Numbered from the stretch's first letter, positions 35,950 to 45,590 are shown. The stretch is 64,000 nucleotides of DNA from Sphingobium sp. EM0848 (GCF_013375555.1 NZ_JABXWB010000001.1:3156178-3220177), one strand, 5' to 3'. Notes: generated from the letters alone by a model not told the origin. Numbers and translations: made by a program.

Positions 35950-38229
35950 ATGATCATCGACCGTCGCGCTGTCCTGACTGCCGCCCTTGGGGGCTTCCTG
36001 ACCCTTCCATTTCCCCGCCGTGCCCTGGCCGCGAACGAGGTGGAGCGCGTGGACGAACTGATCGCACGCATGACGATCGAGGAAAAGGCGGGCCAGATGA
36101 CCTGCCTGGCCGACAGCTTCCGTCCCTATAATCCACCCAATCCGCAGGTCGGCATCCAGAATGAAAAGGATCTGGCTGACGAGATTCGCAAAGGCCGGGT
36201 CGGATGTCTGTTCAACGGCATCGGCGTGGCGGGTGCCCGCCGCGCACAAGAGATCGCGCTCAAGCAAAGCCGCCTCGGCATCCCCCTGCTGTTTGCGGGC
36301 GATGTCATCCATGGCCTCAAGACCATCTTCCCGGTGACGCTGGGCGAATCGGCCAGCTTCGATCCCGCGCTGGCCGAACGCACCGCCCGCGCCATGGCGG
36401 TGGAAGCCACGGCGGCTGGCCTCCATCTGACCTTCGCCCCCATGGTCGACGTCGCCCGCGACCAGCGCTGGGGCCGTGTGGTCGAGGGGGCAGGGGAGGA
36501 CGTCATCCTCGGCAGTCTCTTCGCTGCCGCCCGCGTGCGCGGCTTCCAAGGGCGCGACCTGCGCCGCGACGACTCCTTACTCGCCTGTCCCAAGCATTTT
36601 GCGGCCTATGGCGCCGTCGCTGGCGGCCTCGAATATGGCAGCGTCGACATTAGCGACGAAACCCTGCGTGAAACCCATCTGCCGCCCTTCGGTTCGGCCT
36701 TCGCGGCGGGGGCGCTGACCACCATGGCCGCCTTCAGCGAGATCAACGGCGTGCCCGCCACCGCCGATCGCGACCTGCTCACCGACACGCTGCGCGGCGA
36801 GATGAAGTTTCGCGGCTTCGTCTTTTCCGACTACACCGCCGATGAGGAACTGATCGCCCATGGCTATGCCGAGGATGAGCGCGACGCCACCCGCCTCGCC
36901 ATCCTCGCCGGCGTGGACATGTCGATGCAGAGCGGCCTCTACATCCGCCACATCCCCGATCTGGTGAAAAGCGGCGCGGTGCCGATGGAGACGGTCGACG
37001 TCGCCGTCCGCCGCATCCTTTACGTCAAGACTGCCATCGGCCTGTTCGAAAACCCCTGGCGGTCGCTCAATGAGGAAGCGGAAAAGACCCGCATCTTCAC
37101 TCCAACCCATCGCGCGCTGGCCCGCGAAGCCGGTGCGCGCTCTATCGTGCTGCTCCAGAACAACGGCATCCTCCCCCTCGATCCCGCCAGGGGCCAGAGC
37201 ATCGCCCTTATCGGCCCCTTTGGGGAGGACAGGGCGAATGTCTACGGCCCCTGGGCCTTTTACGGTGACAAGGGCAAGGGCGTCGACATCGCCTCCGGCC
37301 TGCGCGCTGCCATGCCCGATCCGGCGAAACTCTCCATCGCACAGGGCTGTGACATTCTCGGCCCGATCGAAGGCGGCATCGCCAAGGCCGTGGAAGCCGC
37401 CAGAGCCGCCGATCTGGTCATCCTCGCCATCGGCGAATCGCAGGACATGTCTGGCGAGGCCCAGTCCCGTACCGCCATTGAAATCCCCCCGGCGCAGCAG
37501 GCGCTGGCCGACGCCGTCGCGGCCACGGGCAAGCCCATGATCGTCCTGCTCCGCCACGGTCGCGCGCTGGCGCTCCACGATGGCGTCGCGAACGCGCAGG
37601 CGATTCTCGCCACATGGTTCCTCGGCTCCGAATCCGGCCATGCCATTGCCGACATCCTGTTCGGCAAGGAAAACCCCTCCGCCAAGCTTCCGGTCAGCTT
37701 CCCCTGGGAATCGGGGCAGGAGCCGTTCTTCTACGACCGCAAATCGACCGGCCGCCCGGTGATCGACAATCGCACCGAATATCGGTCGCGCTATGCCACC
37801 ACCGACAACAGCGCCCGTTTCCCCTTCGGCCATGGCCTGAGCTACAGCGATTTCGTGCTGGAGAATCTGAAGCTGTCCGACACGGCGCTCCGCTGGGACC
37901 GCGCCATTGAAATCACTGCCCGTCTCACCAACAAGGGCTCGCGCAGGGGCAGCGAAGTGGTGCAACTCTACATGCGCGACCGCGTGGCGAGCCGTACCCG
38001 CCCGATCCGGGAACTGAAACGAATCGAGCGCGTCACCCTTGGACCCGGCGAAAGCAGGACGGTCCGCTTCTCCCTCTCCCGCACCGATCTGCAATTTGTC
38101 GGGGCGGGGAGCAGGATCATCGCGGAACCGGGCCTGTTCGACCTGTGGCTGGGGCAGTCGTCCAATGGCGGCCTCCACAGCCAGTTCACCCTTTATGCGG
38201 CGGAGCAAGGCACTATGCCCGCTAAATAA
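35950..38229 (+). CDS. bglX: Periplasmic beta-glucosidase, GH3 family
   Basis: A 759-residue secreted glycosidase. It has an N-terminal twin-arginine-like signal (IDRRAVLTAALGGFL), a GH3 N-terminal barrel (ERVDELIARMTIEEKAGQM, PMVDVARDQRWGR, CPKHFAAYG), and the catalytic nucleophile Asp294 in FVFSDYTADEEL. A GH3 C-terminal domain (GARSIVLLQNNGILPL) and a fibronectin III-like domain at the end (GSEVVQLYMRD) follow. It removes terminal beta-glucose from oligosaccharides. Length and domain order match BglX. It is separated from the EPS genes by an AT-rich gap and probably regulated independently. Confidence 0.92.
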   Translation: MIIDRRAVLTAALGGFLTLPFPRRALAANEVERVDELIARMTIEEKAGQMTCLADSFRPYNPPNPQVGIQNEKDLADEIRKGRVGCLFNGIGVAGARRAQEIALKQSRLGIPLLFAGDVIHGLKTIFPVTLGESASFDPALAERTARAMAVEATAAGLHLTFAPMVDVARDQRWGRVVEGAGEDVILGSLFAAARVRGFQGRDLRRDDSLLACPKHFAAYGAVAGGLEYGSVDISDETLRETHLPPFGSAFAAGALTTMAAFSEINGVPATADRDLLTDTLRGEMKFRGFVFSDYTADEELIAHGYAEDERDATRLAILAGVDMSMQSGLYIRHIPDLVKSGAVPMETVDVAVRRILYVKTAIGLFENPWRSLNEEAEKTRIFTPTHRALAREAGARSIVLLQNNGILPLDPARGQSIALIGPFGEDRANVYGPWAFYGDKGKGVDIASGLRAAMPDPAKLSIAQGCDILGPIEGGIAKAVEAARAADLVILAIGESQDMSGEAQSRTAIEIPPAQQALADAVAATGKPMIVLLRHGRALALHDGVANAQAILATWFLGSESGHAIADILFGKENPSAKLPVSFPWESGQEPFFYDRKSTGRPVIDNRTEYRSRYATTDNSARFPFGHGLSYSDFVLENLKLSDTALRWDRAIEITARLTNKGSRRGSEVVQLYMRDRVASRTRPIRELKRIERVTLGPGESRTVRFSLSRTDLQFVGAGSRIIAEPGLFDLWLGQSSNGGLHSQFTLYAAEQGTMPAK

Positions 38230-38235
38230 ATCATC

Positions 38236-38316
38236 ATCCCCGCGCAGGCGGGGATACACCTCCCACCCTATCCTCCGGCGCGACGGCAGGAGATGGGTTC
38301 CCGCCTCCGCGGGAAC
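38236..38316. repeat. Paired extragenic palindromes
   Basis: Two 8-bp perfect hairpins with 4-base loops: ATCCCCGC/GCGGGGAT (38236-38243, 38248-38255) and GTTCCCGC/GCGGGAAC (38297-38304, 38309-38316). They stand 7 bases after the GH3 stop. Elements of this form are common between genes in sphingomonads, as REP-like sequences. They probably protect or end the bglX transcript. Confidence 0.7.
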
Positions 38317-38370
38317 AACTAAAAAGGCCAAAGCTTGGCATCTCCCGCCATCCTGCTTAAAGGCCCCTCC

Positions 38371-40239
38371 ATGCTTAACTTGAACGGTATCACCGTGCGC
38401 CTCGGCGGCCGCACCATCCTCGACCGCGCCAGCGCTTCGCTGCCGCCGCGCAGCCGCGTGGGCCTGATCGGCCGCAACGGCGCGGGCAAGTCGACGCTGA
38501 TGAAGGTGATGATCGGTCAACTCGACCCGGATGAGGGCGGCTGCGAAATGCCGCGCGACACCCGTCTTGGCTATATCGCGCAGGAGGCGCCCTCCGGCAC
38601 CGCGACCCCGTTCGACACGGTGCTGGCTGCGGACAAGGAACGCGCCGCGCTGACGGCGGAGGCGGAACATACCGAAGACCCCGACCGCCTCGGCCATATC
38701 TATGAACGCCTGAACGCCATCGACGCCTATACCGCGCCTGCCAGAGCCGCGCGCATTCTTGTCGGCCTCGGCTTCGATGAAGAGATGCAGGGGCGTCCGC
38801 TGGACAGCTATTCGGGCGGCTGGAAGATGCGCGTGGCGCTCGCCGCGCTGCTCTTCTCCAACCCCGAACTGCTGTTGCTCGACGAACCGTCGAACCACCT
38901 CGACCTTGAAGCGACGCTGTGGCTGGAGAATTTCCTCAAAAGCTATCGCGGCACGGTGGTCGTCATCAGCCACGAACGCGACCTGCTCAACAATGTGGTC
39001 GACTATATCCTCCATCTGGAAGGGGGGAAGATCACCCTCTATCCCGGTGGTTACGACGCCTTCGAACGCCAGCGCGCCGAACGCCTCGCCCAGCAGGAAG
39101 CCGCCCGCGCCAAGCAACAGGCGGAACGCGAAAAGCTTCAGGACTATGTCGCCCGCAATTCGGCCCGTGCCTCGACCGCGAAACAGGCCCAGTCCCGCGC
39201 CAAGGCGTTGGCGAAGATGCAGCCCATCGCGGCGGCCATTGAGGACCCGACGCTGCATTTCGGCTTCCCCAGCCCGCCCGAACTGCGCCCGCCGCTGATC
39301 ACCATGGACATGGCGGCGGTCGGCTATAACGACACGCCCGTCCTGAAGCGCGTCAACCTGCGCATCGATCCTGACGACCGGCTGGCGCTGCTGGGCCGCA
39401 ACGGCAATGGTAAGACCACGCTCGCCCGCCTGATCGCCGCGCAGCTGAAGCCGATGGAAGGCGCGATGAACGCCTCGGCCAAAATGAATGTCGGCTATTT
39501 CACCCAATATCAGGTGGAGGAACTGGACGTTGCCGACACGCCGCTCGAACATATGAGCCGCGTGATGAAGGGCGCGACCCCCGCCGCCGTGCGCGCGCAG
39601 CTTGGCCGCTTCGGCTTCTCGGGCGAGCGCGCGACGCAGAAGGTCGGCTCCATGTCGGGCGGGGAAAGGGCGCGGCTGGCGCTGGCGCTGATCACCCGCG
39701 ACGCACCGCATCTCCTCATCCTTGACGAACCGACCAACCACCTCGACGTCGACAGCCGCGAGGCGCTGGTGCAGGCGCTGAACGAATATTCGGGCGCGGT
39801 GGTCATCGTCTCCCACGACCGCCATATGATCGAGTTGGTGGCCGACCGGCTGGTGCTGGTCGACGGCGGCACGGCCCAGCCCTTTGACGGCAGTCTGGAG
39901 GATTATACCGACATCATCCTGCGCAAAGCCGACGGAAATGGCAGCGGCGGCGACGCGCCAAAGGTCGATCGCAAGGCGGAAAAGCGCAACGCCGCCGAAT
40001 GGCGCGAAAAGCAGAAGGCGGCGAAGAATGCCGTCAGCAAGGCCGAAAAGGAAATGGCGACGCTCGCTGCCGAGCGCAGCCGTATCGACCAGGCGCTGTT
40101 CGATCCCAAATCCGCCTCCGGCGCGGAGGCGAAAATGACCATGACGCAGCTCATGGTCAAGCGCGCCGATGTTGAGAAGAAGCTGGAAACGGCGGAAGAA
40201 GCCTGGATGGAAGCCAGCGCGGTGCTGGAGGAGCTGTAA
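38371..40239 (+). CDS. ABC-F family ATPase (Uup/EttA class)
   Basis: A 622-residue protein with two ABC ATPase domains and no membrane helices. First domain: Walker A GRNGAGKST, signature SYSGGWKMR, Walker B LLLLDEPSNHLD. Second: GRNGNGKTT, signature SMSGGERAR, LLILDEPTNHLD. The linker is the charged coiled segment typical of ABC-F ([19 protein letters not shown]), and a C-terminal Lys/Glu-rich coiled coil follows. ABC-F proteins act on ribosomes, relieving stalled translation, or, in Uup, on DNA intermediates. The ATG at 38371 has AAAGG eight bases upstream; an earlier in-frame ATG at 38335 lacks one. Confidence 0.9.
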   Translation: MLNLNGITVRLGGRTILDRASASLPPRSRVGLIGRNGAGKSTLMKVMIGQLDPDEGGCEMPRDTRLGYIAQEAPSGTATPFDTVLAADKERAALTAEAEHTEDPDRLGHIYERLNAIDAYTAPARAARILVGLGFDEEMQGRPLDSYSGGWKMRVALAALLFSNPELLLLDEPSNHLDLEATLWLENFLKSYRGTVVVISHERDLLNNVVDYILHLEGGKITLYPGGYDAFERQRAERLAQQEAARAKQQAEREKLQDYVARNSARASTAKQAQSRAKALAKMQPIAAAIEDPTLHFGFPSPPELRPPLITMDMAAVGYNDTPVLKRVNLRIDPDDRLALLGRNGNGKTTLARLIAAQLKPMEGAMNASAKMNVGYFTQYQVEELDVADTPLEHMSRVMKGATPAAVRAQLGRFGFSGERATQKVGSMSGGERARLALALITRDAPHLLILDEPTNHLDVDSREALVQALNEYSGAVVIVSHDRHMIELVADRLVLVDGGTAQPFDGSLEDYTDIILRKADGNGSGGDAPKVDRKAEKRNAAEWREKQKAAKNAVSKAEKEMATLAAERSRIDQALFDPKSASGAEAKMTMTQLMVKRADVEKKLETAEEAWMEASAVLEEL

Positions 40240-40245
40240 GCCGCG

Positions 40246-41358
40246 TCAGGCCTGCCCCGGCTCCTCCGTCAGCGGCCCTTCCAGTCCATCGACCCCGCTC
40301 CGCATCCGCGTGACGATGTTCCACGTCGCGATGAACAGCGCCGCGATCACCGGCCCGATGACGATGCCGTTGAACCCGAACAGGTCGATCCCGCCCAGCG
40401 TCGTGATCAGCACCACATAATCGGGAATCCGCGTATCCCGCCCGACCAGAACCGGGCGCAGGATATTATCCACCATGCCGATCACGAACATCCCGCAAAA
40501 GGCAAGGATCAGCCCCTTCACCACAGCGCCCGTGACGAACAGATAGATCGCCACCGGCACCCAGACCAGCCCGGTCCCCACCGCCGGGATCAGCGAGAAG
40601 GCGCCCATCAGCACGCCCCACAGCAGCGCCCCCGGCAACCCTAGTGCCCAGAACACCACGCCGCCGATCAACCCCTGCACGATGGCGACGATGATGCTGC
40701 CCTTGATGGTCGCGCGGGTGACGACGACGAATTGCTGCATCAGCGCGCGGCGATAGGTAGTGCGCATTGGCGCCGCCGCGTCGAACCGTGCGGCCAGCAG
40801 CGCCCCGTCCCGCAACAGGAAAAAGGTCAGGTACAGCATGACCGAAAGCGCCACCAGGAAGCTGAACGCGCTTTGGCCGATGGCAAGCGCCTGCGTGGCG
40901 AGCGTGCGGAAGCTGGACGCGATGCCGGAACCCAGCATTTCCCGCACGGCATCGAAATTGGTGATGCCCAGACGCGCCAGAAATGCCGATGCCCAACTGG
41001 GGAGGCTTGCCTGAAACTGCTCGAACATCTTTGGAATATTGATCTGGCCGGACTCCACCCGCCCGTAGAAGAGCGTCGCTTCCTGCACCAACGCGATGGA
41101 CAGGATGATGGCCGGCACGATCACCAGCCCGACGATCAGCAGCAGGGTCAGTCCCGCAGCGCTGTTGCGTCGCCGGGGCATCGCCTGCAACAGCGCCTGG
41201 TTGACCGGCGCGAACAATATGGCGGCGATCACGCCCCACAGGATCGCGGCGAAGAACGGTTCGATCACCATGGCGAAGGCGATGGAAACGATCAGGACGA
41301 AGCCCAGGAAAACCCCGTCTTCTATCCGCGTTGCTGGCGATGATATGCGGTCCATCAA
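40246..41358 (-). CDS. AI-2E family transporter (PerM-like permease)
   Basis: A 370-residue polytopic membrane protein with about eight helices, fitting PF01594. Two N-terminal helices (FLGFVLIVSIAFAMVIEPFFAAILWG) and LTLLLIVGLVIVPAIILSIALV precede a soluble region. The conserved C-terminal block is VQGLIGGVVFWALGLPGALLWGVLMGAFSLIPAVG, followed by NILRPVLVGRDTRIPD and LGGIDLFGFNGIVIGPVIAAL. Substrates differ between members (autoinducer-2, Na+/H+ exchange), so none is assigned. It stands 6 bases from the convergent ABC-F gene. Two adjacent ATGs are possible at the start. Confidence 0.9.
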   Translation of the reverse strand: MMDRISSPATRIEDGVFLGFVLIVSIAFAMVIEPFFAAILWGVIAAILFAPVNQALLQAMPRRRNSAAGLTLLLIVGLVIVPAIILSIALVQEATLFYGRVESGQINIPKMFEQFQASLPSWASAFLARLGITNFDAVREMLGSGIASSFRTLATQALAIGQSAFSFLVALSVMLYLTFFLLRDGALLAARFDAAAPMRTTYRRALMQQFVVVTRATIKGSIIVAIVQGLIGGVVFWALGLPGALLWGVLMGAFSLIPAVGTGLVWVPVAIYLFVTGAVVKGLILAFCGMFVIGMVDNILRPVLVGRDTRIPDYVVLITTLGGIDLFGFNGIVIGPVIAALFIATWNIVTRMRSGVDGLEGPLTEEPGQA

Positions 41359-41398
41359 CCCGGTTTGGCAGAACTCTTACTGCAAATCTATCCGTCGC

Positions 41399-42631
41399 TT
41401 ATTCCGCTTTGGCACTGAAACCGAAGTGCACGGTCACCTTGGGGTCCAGCCCGGTGCTGCTGTCGCCATTGCCGACGCCAAAGGACGCGCGGGTGATGGT
41501 GGCGGAACCGGCAACCTTCCGTGCCTTGCCCTTGCCGGACAGGGTGAAGCGGATGCTCTGCGGCTTGCTCACGCCCTTGAGGCTGAGCGTGCCCGAAGCG
41601 CGATAGCCGTTCGCGCCGGTCTTTTCCGCGCCCTTGGCGGTGAAGACCGCCTTGGGATGAGCCGCGACGCCGAAAAATTCATCCCCGGCCAGCATCCCGT
41701 CCTTGTAGCTGTCGCCGACGCTGGCGCTGGCAAGGTCGATCTCCACGCGGATGTCGGCGCTGTCGGGATGGTCGGGGTTCATCACGATCTTCGCGGTCCA
41801 TTTGGCAAAGTTGCCGCTGATCGTCTCGCCGCTGTTGCCGACCGAAAAGCCGATGCTGCCGCCCGGTTGCACGGCCCAGTTGGGCGGCGGGCCTACAGGT
41901 TCCTCCACTGCCGCCGCATTATCAGCACTGGCGGGAAGCGCCGCATTGGCGACATTGTCGACCGCCTCCGCCACATTGGCGGCCGCTTCCTCCTCGACCG
42001 CAACAGGCGGGACCAGAGCGGCGATCGCCTTGGGTGCGGGCGTCGGCAGGATGATGCGCCCCAGCACGAACCCAACCGCTATCAATCCCGGCAAAGCCGC
42101 CAGCAATGCCGGCGATCGCACCGGCATCATCCGCCACATCAGCCCGTCGCGCATCAGGAAGTGATGCCGCAACGCCCCCGCGACATGAAGCGCGAACAAT
42201 GCAATGCCGACCCATGCCAGCACCGAATGCGCGGCGAATGCCGGATCATTGACGCTCATCGGCAGGGGCAGGTGGGGCAGGGGAACGACCCCGAAGATCA
42301 GCGTCGGCACCTTGACCTTCGCGGTCGACACCAATGCCCATCCGGTCAGCGGCGCGCCCAGCATGAAGACATAAAGGCCCGCATGCACCGCCTTTGCCAG
42401 TGCGCCCTGCCAGCCGTGCTCGGTCGGAGCCGGGCGCGGCTTCCAGTAACGGATGGCGATCCGCGCCAGGGTCAGCAGCAGGATCAGAATCCCGATCGAC
42501 TTGTGTAGCTGAAACAGCGCAAAGCCTCGCGCGCCCAGATCCTCCAGCGCCCATCCCACGGCGATCTGGAAGGCGAGCATGGCGGCAATCGCCCAATGCA
42601 GGAAAATGGCAATCCGACTATAGCGTTGCAT
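41399..42631 (-). CDS. Cytochrome b561-YceI fusion protein
   Basis: A 410-residue protein joining two families. Residues 1-190 are a four-helix cytochrome b561 (IFLHWAIAAMLAFQIAVGW, LFQLHKSIGILILLLTLARI, ALAKAVHAGLYVFMLGAPLTGW, LAWVGIALFALHVAGALRHHFL) with paired histidines for heme b. An Ala/Val/Glu linker (about 195-250) leads to a YceI domain (IGFSVGNSGETISGNFAKW, VEIDLASASVGDSYKDGML, GTLSLKGVSKPQ), a lipocalin-like fold that binds isoprenoids such as ubiquinone. The periplasmic YceI part could bring quinone or lipid to the heme domain. Separate b561 and yceI genes are usual neighbours in other bacteria; here they are one chain. Confidence 0.9.
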   Translation of the reverse strand: MQRYSRIAIFLHWAIAAMLAFQIAVGWALEDLGARGFALFQLHKSIGILILLLTLARIAIRYWKPRPAPTEHGWQGALAKAVHAGLYVFMLGAPLTGWALVSTAKVKVPTLIFGVVPLPHLPLPMSVNDPAFAAHSVLAWVGIALFALHVAGALRHHFLMRDGLMWRMMPVRSPALLAALPGLIAVGFVLGRIILPTPAPKAIAALVPPVAVEEEAAANVAEAVDNVANAALPASADNAAAVEEPVGPPPNWAVQPGGSIGFSVGNSGETISGNFAKWTAKIVMNPDHPDSADIRVEIDLASASVGDSYKDGMLAGDEFFGVAAHPKAVFTAKGAEKTGANGYRASGTLSLKGVSKPQSIRFTLSGKGKARKVAGSATITRASFGVGNGDSSTGLDPKVTVHFGFSAKAE

Positions 42632-42850
42632 GGCGGCCCTTGTGCGCGGAAACTGTGGCGCGAAAGCTATGCCGTGACCGCCATGAAGTCCATGGCCGCC
42701 CCCGGAAACGATCCGTTGCGTAAGGCCGCATGGCCTGTTCGCGCCTGTGTCAAAAAGGTCGCAGCGTCGTCAATATCCTGCCCAAAGATTTGCATCCCCG
42801 CCGACAGCGTTTATGAGCATGGGACAAACAGGACATATGGAAAGCAGGAC

Positions 42851-43288
42851 ATGGCCAAACCCGAATCCTGGCGTCTGAGCCCGGAAGCCTATCGTTTCGT
42901 TACCAGCATCGACACCCGCTTCCAGGATATCGATACCATGGGCCACATCAACAATGTGGCGATTTCCGGGATTTTCGAAACCGCCCGCATCCGCTTTCAC
43001 CATCATCTGGGCCGCCATCCGCAGGAGCAGGGCGTGCGCTGGATGGTCGCCAATGTGAACCTCAATTTCGTGGAAGAGGCGCACTTCCCCTATCCGTTCG
43101 AAGTGCATTGCGCGATCGGCCATATCGGCCGCACCAGCTGGACGATCAGCTCGGCGGGCTTTCAAAAGGGCGTCTGCGTCGCCACCTGCGACACCACTGT
43201 CGTCACCCATGGTTCCGAAGGCCGCCGCAGCATCGACGAAACGCTGCGCGAGGCGATGGAACGGAATTTCATCATCCAGCCTGCCTGA
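42851..43288 (+). CDS. Acyl-CoA thioesterase, hot-dog fold (4HBT family)
   Basis: A 145-residue hot-dog fold protein. The active-site block is TRFQDIDTMGHINNVAISGIFETAR, with the conserved Asp and the H-x-N-N motif of YbgC/FadM-type thioesterases; WMVANVNLNFVEEAHFPY forms the central strand. It would hydrolyse an acyl-CoA in the cytoplasm; chain specificity is unknown. An AGGA lies unusually close to the ATG, and the upstream in-frame extension from about 42596 reads as non-coding. Divergent from the b561 gene. Confidence 0.85.
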   Translation: MAKPESWRLSPEAYRFVTSIDTRFQDIDTMGHINNVAISGIFETARIRFHHHLGRHPQEQGVRWMVANVNLNFVEEAHFPYPFEVHCAIGHIGRTSWTISSAGFQKGVCVATCDTTVVTHGSEGRRSIDETLREAMERNFIIQPA

Positions 43289-43291
43289 GAT

Positions 43292-43675
43292 TCAGGCAAA
43301 GCCATCCATGCGGCGGCTCCACTGAAAGGCGATGACCGCGCCCTTGACGGGCTGGATCATCGCCACCGCCAGCAGGATCGCCAGCCCCGGCCACAACACC
43401 GCCTGCACTCCCAGCGGAATCTCGAGCGAGGCATTCACCTCGATCATCAGCGGCACCAATATGTGGCCCAGCAGCAGGATGACGATATAGGCCGGGAAAT
43501 CGTCCGCGCGGGACTGGTCCCAGGCCTGCCCGCAATGCCCGCAGGCGGGGCTGGGCTTGAGGAAGCGCGCAAACATCTTTCCCTCGCCGCAGGCGGGGCA
43601 GCGACCGCGCAGCGCCAGCGAGAGCGCCGGGCCGAAGGGGCGCGCCACATCGTCGGGGGAGGGGGAGGTGTTCAT
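43292..43675 (-). CDS. DUF983 family membrane protein
   Basis: A 127-residue protein with a zinc-ribbon-like cysteine pattern, RCPACGEGKMF and SPACGHCGQAWD, followed by two transmembrane helices (AYIVILLLGHILVPLMIEV and VLWPGLAILLAVAMIQPV). This is the layout of DUF983, often found near cytochrome oxidase assembly genes, but here it stands alone between a thioesterase and pabB. The ATG at 43675 is preceded by GAGGGG at good spacing; a longer frame upstream is not needed. Function unknown. Confidence 0.85.
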   Translation of the reverse strand: MNTSPSPDDVARPFGPALSLALRGRCPACGEGKMFARFLKPSPACGHCGQAWDQSRADDFPAYIVILLLGHILVPLMIEVNASLEIPLGVQAVLWPGLAILLAVAMIQPVKGAVIAFQWSRRMDGFA

Positions 43676-43763
43676 GCCGCCCCTCTCTATGGCCTGCGTG
43701 CGGAACGCGCAACAGACAGGATCAGACCTTCCGCCCCGGCAAAAGACTGGTAAGAGGGCGGCC

Positions 43764-44942
43764 ATGCGCCTGCCGGGACCGACCGAAGCCTTCGCCTTGT
43801 TCGACGATGCCCGAACGCGCGCTCCCGCGCCCGCGCGCCTCTATCGCGACCCGGTATCGATCATCGCCGCGCATGCGCAGGAGGAGGTGCAGCCCGCGCT
43901 TGACCGTCTGGCCGAAGCGGCGGAAGCTGGCCTTCATGCCGCCGGCTTCATCAGCTATGAGGCCGGGCTTGCGCTGGAAGACCGGCTTCGTCCAGTCGCC
44001 GCGCGTCATCGCGCCGACGCGCCGGGCACGCCGCTGCTCTGGTTCGGCCTGTTCGAAGGGGTGCGCCTGATCGAACCCGATGCTCTGCCGGACCTTTTGC
44101 CCGATCCGGCATCGGCCCGCGTGAACTCGGTCACCCCCTTGATCGACGAAGCCGCCTATCGCGCCGCCTTCGCCCAGGTGCAGGATTATATCCGCGCAGG
44201 CGACATCTATCAGGTCAACCTGACCTTCCCGTGCGCGGCCCGGTTCAGCGGCGACCCGATGGCGCTCTATGCCGCGATCCGTCCCCGCCAGAATGCGGGC
44301 TATGGCGGCGTGATCCGCACCGGCGACCACAGCATCCTGTCCTTCTCGCCCGAACTCTTCTTCACCCATGTGCGCGGCCAACTCACCGCCCGCCCGATGA
44401 AGGGCACCGCTCCGCGCGATGCCGACCCGGCGGGCGATGCCGCCCTACGCGACTGGCTGGAAAGCGATCCCAAGCAGCGCGCCGAAAATCTCATGATCGT
44501 CGATCTGCTGCGCAACGATCTTTCCCGCGTCTCCCGCGCCGGAACGGTGACGGTGCCCGACCTGTTCAAGGTCGAAACCTATCCCACCGTCCACCAGATG
44601 GTGTCGACCGTCCGCGCCCGACTGCTGCCCGGCCTGTCGCCGGTCGATGTGCTGCGCGTCCTCTTCCCCTGCGGATCGATCACCGGCGCGCCCAAGGTCC
44701 GGGCGATGGAGATCATCGACGCGGTCGAACCCCATCCGCGCGGCATTTATACCGGCTCCATGGGCTGGATCGATCCGGAGGGCGACGCTGCCTTCAATGT
44801 TGCCATCCGCACGATTTGCGTCGAAGAAGGCAGTTCGGAAGGGCGTCTCGGTCTGGGATCGGGCATCGTCGCGGATTCGGAAGTCGCTTCCGAATGGGCG
44901 GAATGTCTGGCCAAGGGGCGCTTCCTCACACCAGTTGAATGA
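43764..44942 (+). CDS. pabB: Aminodeoxychorismate synthase component I
   Basis: A 392-residue chorismate-utilising enzyme making 4-amino-4-deoxychorismate for folate. Conserved blocks are AGDIYQVNLTFP, FSPELFFTHVRGQLTARPMK, IVDLLRNDLSRV, the C-terminal FPCGSITGAPKVRAMEIID and YTGSMGWIDPEGDAAFNVAI. No glutamine amidotransferase domain is fused, so PabA must be elsewhere. An AGAGGG lies five bases before the ATG at 43764. The pabC-like lyase gene follows 24 bases downstream, making a compact p-aminobenzoate operon. Confidence 0.92.
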   Translation: MRLPGPTEAFALFDDARTRAPAPARLYRDPVSIIAAHAQEEVQPALDRLAEAAEAGLHAAGFISYEAGLALEDRLRPVAARHRADAPGTPLLWFGLFEGVRLIEPDALPDLLPDPASARVNSVTPLIDEAAYRAAFAQVQDYIRAGDIYQVNLTFPCAARFSGDPMALYAAIRPRQNAGYGGVIRTGDHSILSFSPELFFTHVRGQLTARPMKGTAPRDADPAGDAALRDWLESDPKQRAENLMIVDLLRNDLSRVSRAGTVTVPDLFKVETYPTVHQMVSTVRARLLPGLSPVDVLRVLFPCGSITGAPKVRAMEIIDAVEPHPRGIYTGSMGWIDPEGDAAFNVAIRTICVEEGSSEGRLGLGSGIVADSEVASEWAECLAKGRFLTPVE

Positions 44943-44966
44943 ACGCAGGGAGCGTGACGGGTTTCA

Positions 44967-45590
44967 ATGGCATTGGCTGACGGACGGTTCGACCTGCTGG
45001 AAACGATGGCCTTCGATCCGGTCGACGGCATCCGATTGCTGGAATTGCATATGGAACGGTTGAGGGATAGCGCCACCGCGCTCGATTTCGCCTTCGACCG
45101 CCATGATGTGCGCAACGAACTGCAAGCCGCCACCTTCCGCTTGCGCGAACGCAGCCGTCTGCGCCTGCTCGTTTCGCGCAGGGGCTCCATCGCCATCGAA
45201 GTGCGCGAGCACCGCACCTGGCCGCAGGCGATCATGCATGTGGCCTGCGTGCCCCGCAAAACACCGGCAAACGACCCGCGCCTTGCGCACAAGACCACCG
45301 ACCGCGCGCTCTACCGCGATGCGCTGAAACGCGGTGGCACCTATGAAGTGGTGATGACGGATGAGCAGGGCTTCCTGACCGAAGGCAGCTTCTCCTCCAT
45401 CTTCGTCGAACGTGGCGACAAGCTGCTGACTCCGCCGCTGTCGCGCGGACTGCTTCCCGGCGTGCTGCGCCGCAGCCTCATCGACATGGGGGAGGCCATC
45501 GAAGCGGATCTGCGCCCGCGCGACCTTGAAAACGGCTTTTTCATCGGTAACGCGGCGCGCGGCATGGTGGCGGCGTCGCTGGTTCGCTGA
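44967..45590 (+). CDS. pabC: Aminotransferase class IV, 4-amino-4-deoxychorismate lyase-like
   Basis: A 207-residue fold-type IV PLP enzyme, shorter than E. coli PabC (about 270). The PLP-binding lysine is Lys109 in HKTTDRALYRDAL, and the substrate-site motifs VVMTDEQGFLTEGSFSSIF and PLSRGLLPGVLRRSLI are present. It would release pyruvate from aminodeoxychorismate to give p-aminobenzoate. Its position directly after pabB supports this over a D-amino acid or branched-chain aminotransferase role. In some genomes the two are fused. Confidence 0.85.
   Translation: MALADGRFDLLETMAFDPVDGIRLLELHMERLRDSATALDFAFDRHDVRNELQAATFRLRERSRLRLLVSRRGSIAIEVREHRTWPQAIMHVACVPRKTPANDPRLAHKTTDRALYRDALKRGGTYEVVMTDEQGFLTEGSFSSIFVERGDKLLTPPLSRGLLPGVLRRSLIDMGEAIEADLRPRDLENGFFIGNAARGMVAASLVR

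Noticed and set aside
38236..38316. Repeated palindromes as a CRISPR start
   Set aside because: Only two non-identical hairpins, no spacers and no cas genes; they fit extragenic palindromes.
36577..39825. A 1082-codon open frame on the minus strand
   Set aside because: It lies antisense to the GH3 and ABC-F genes, both of which have full motif support. Its translation is rich in Arg, Gly and His with no domain, as expected for the opposite strand of GC-rich coding DNA.
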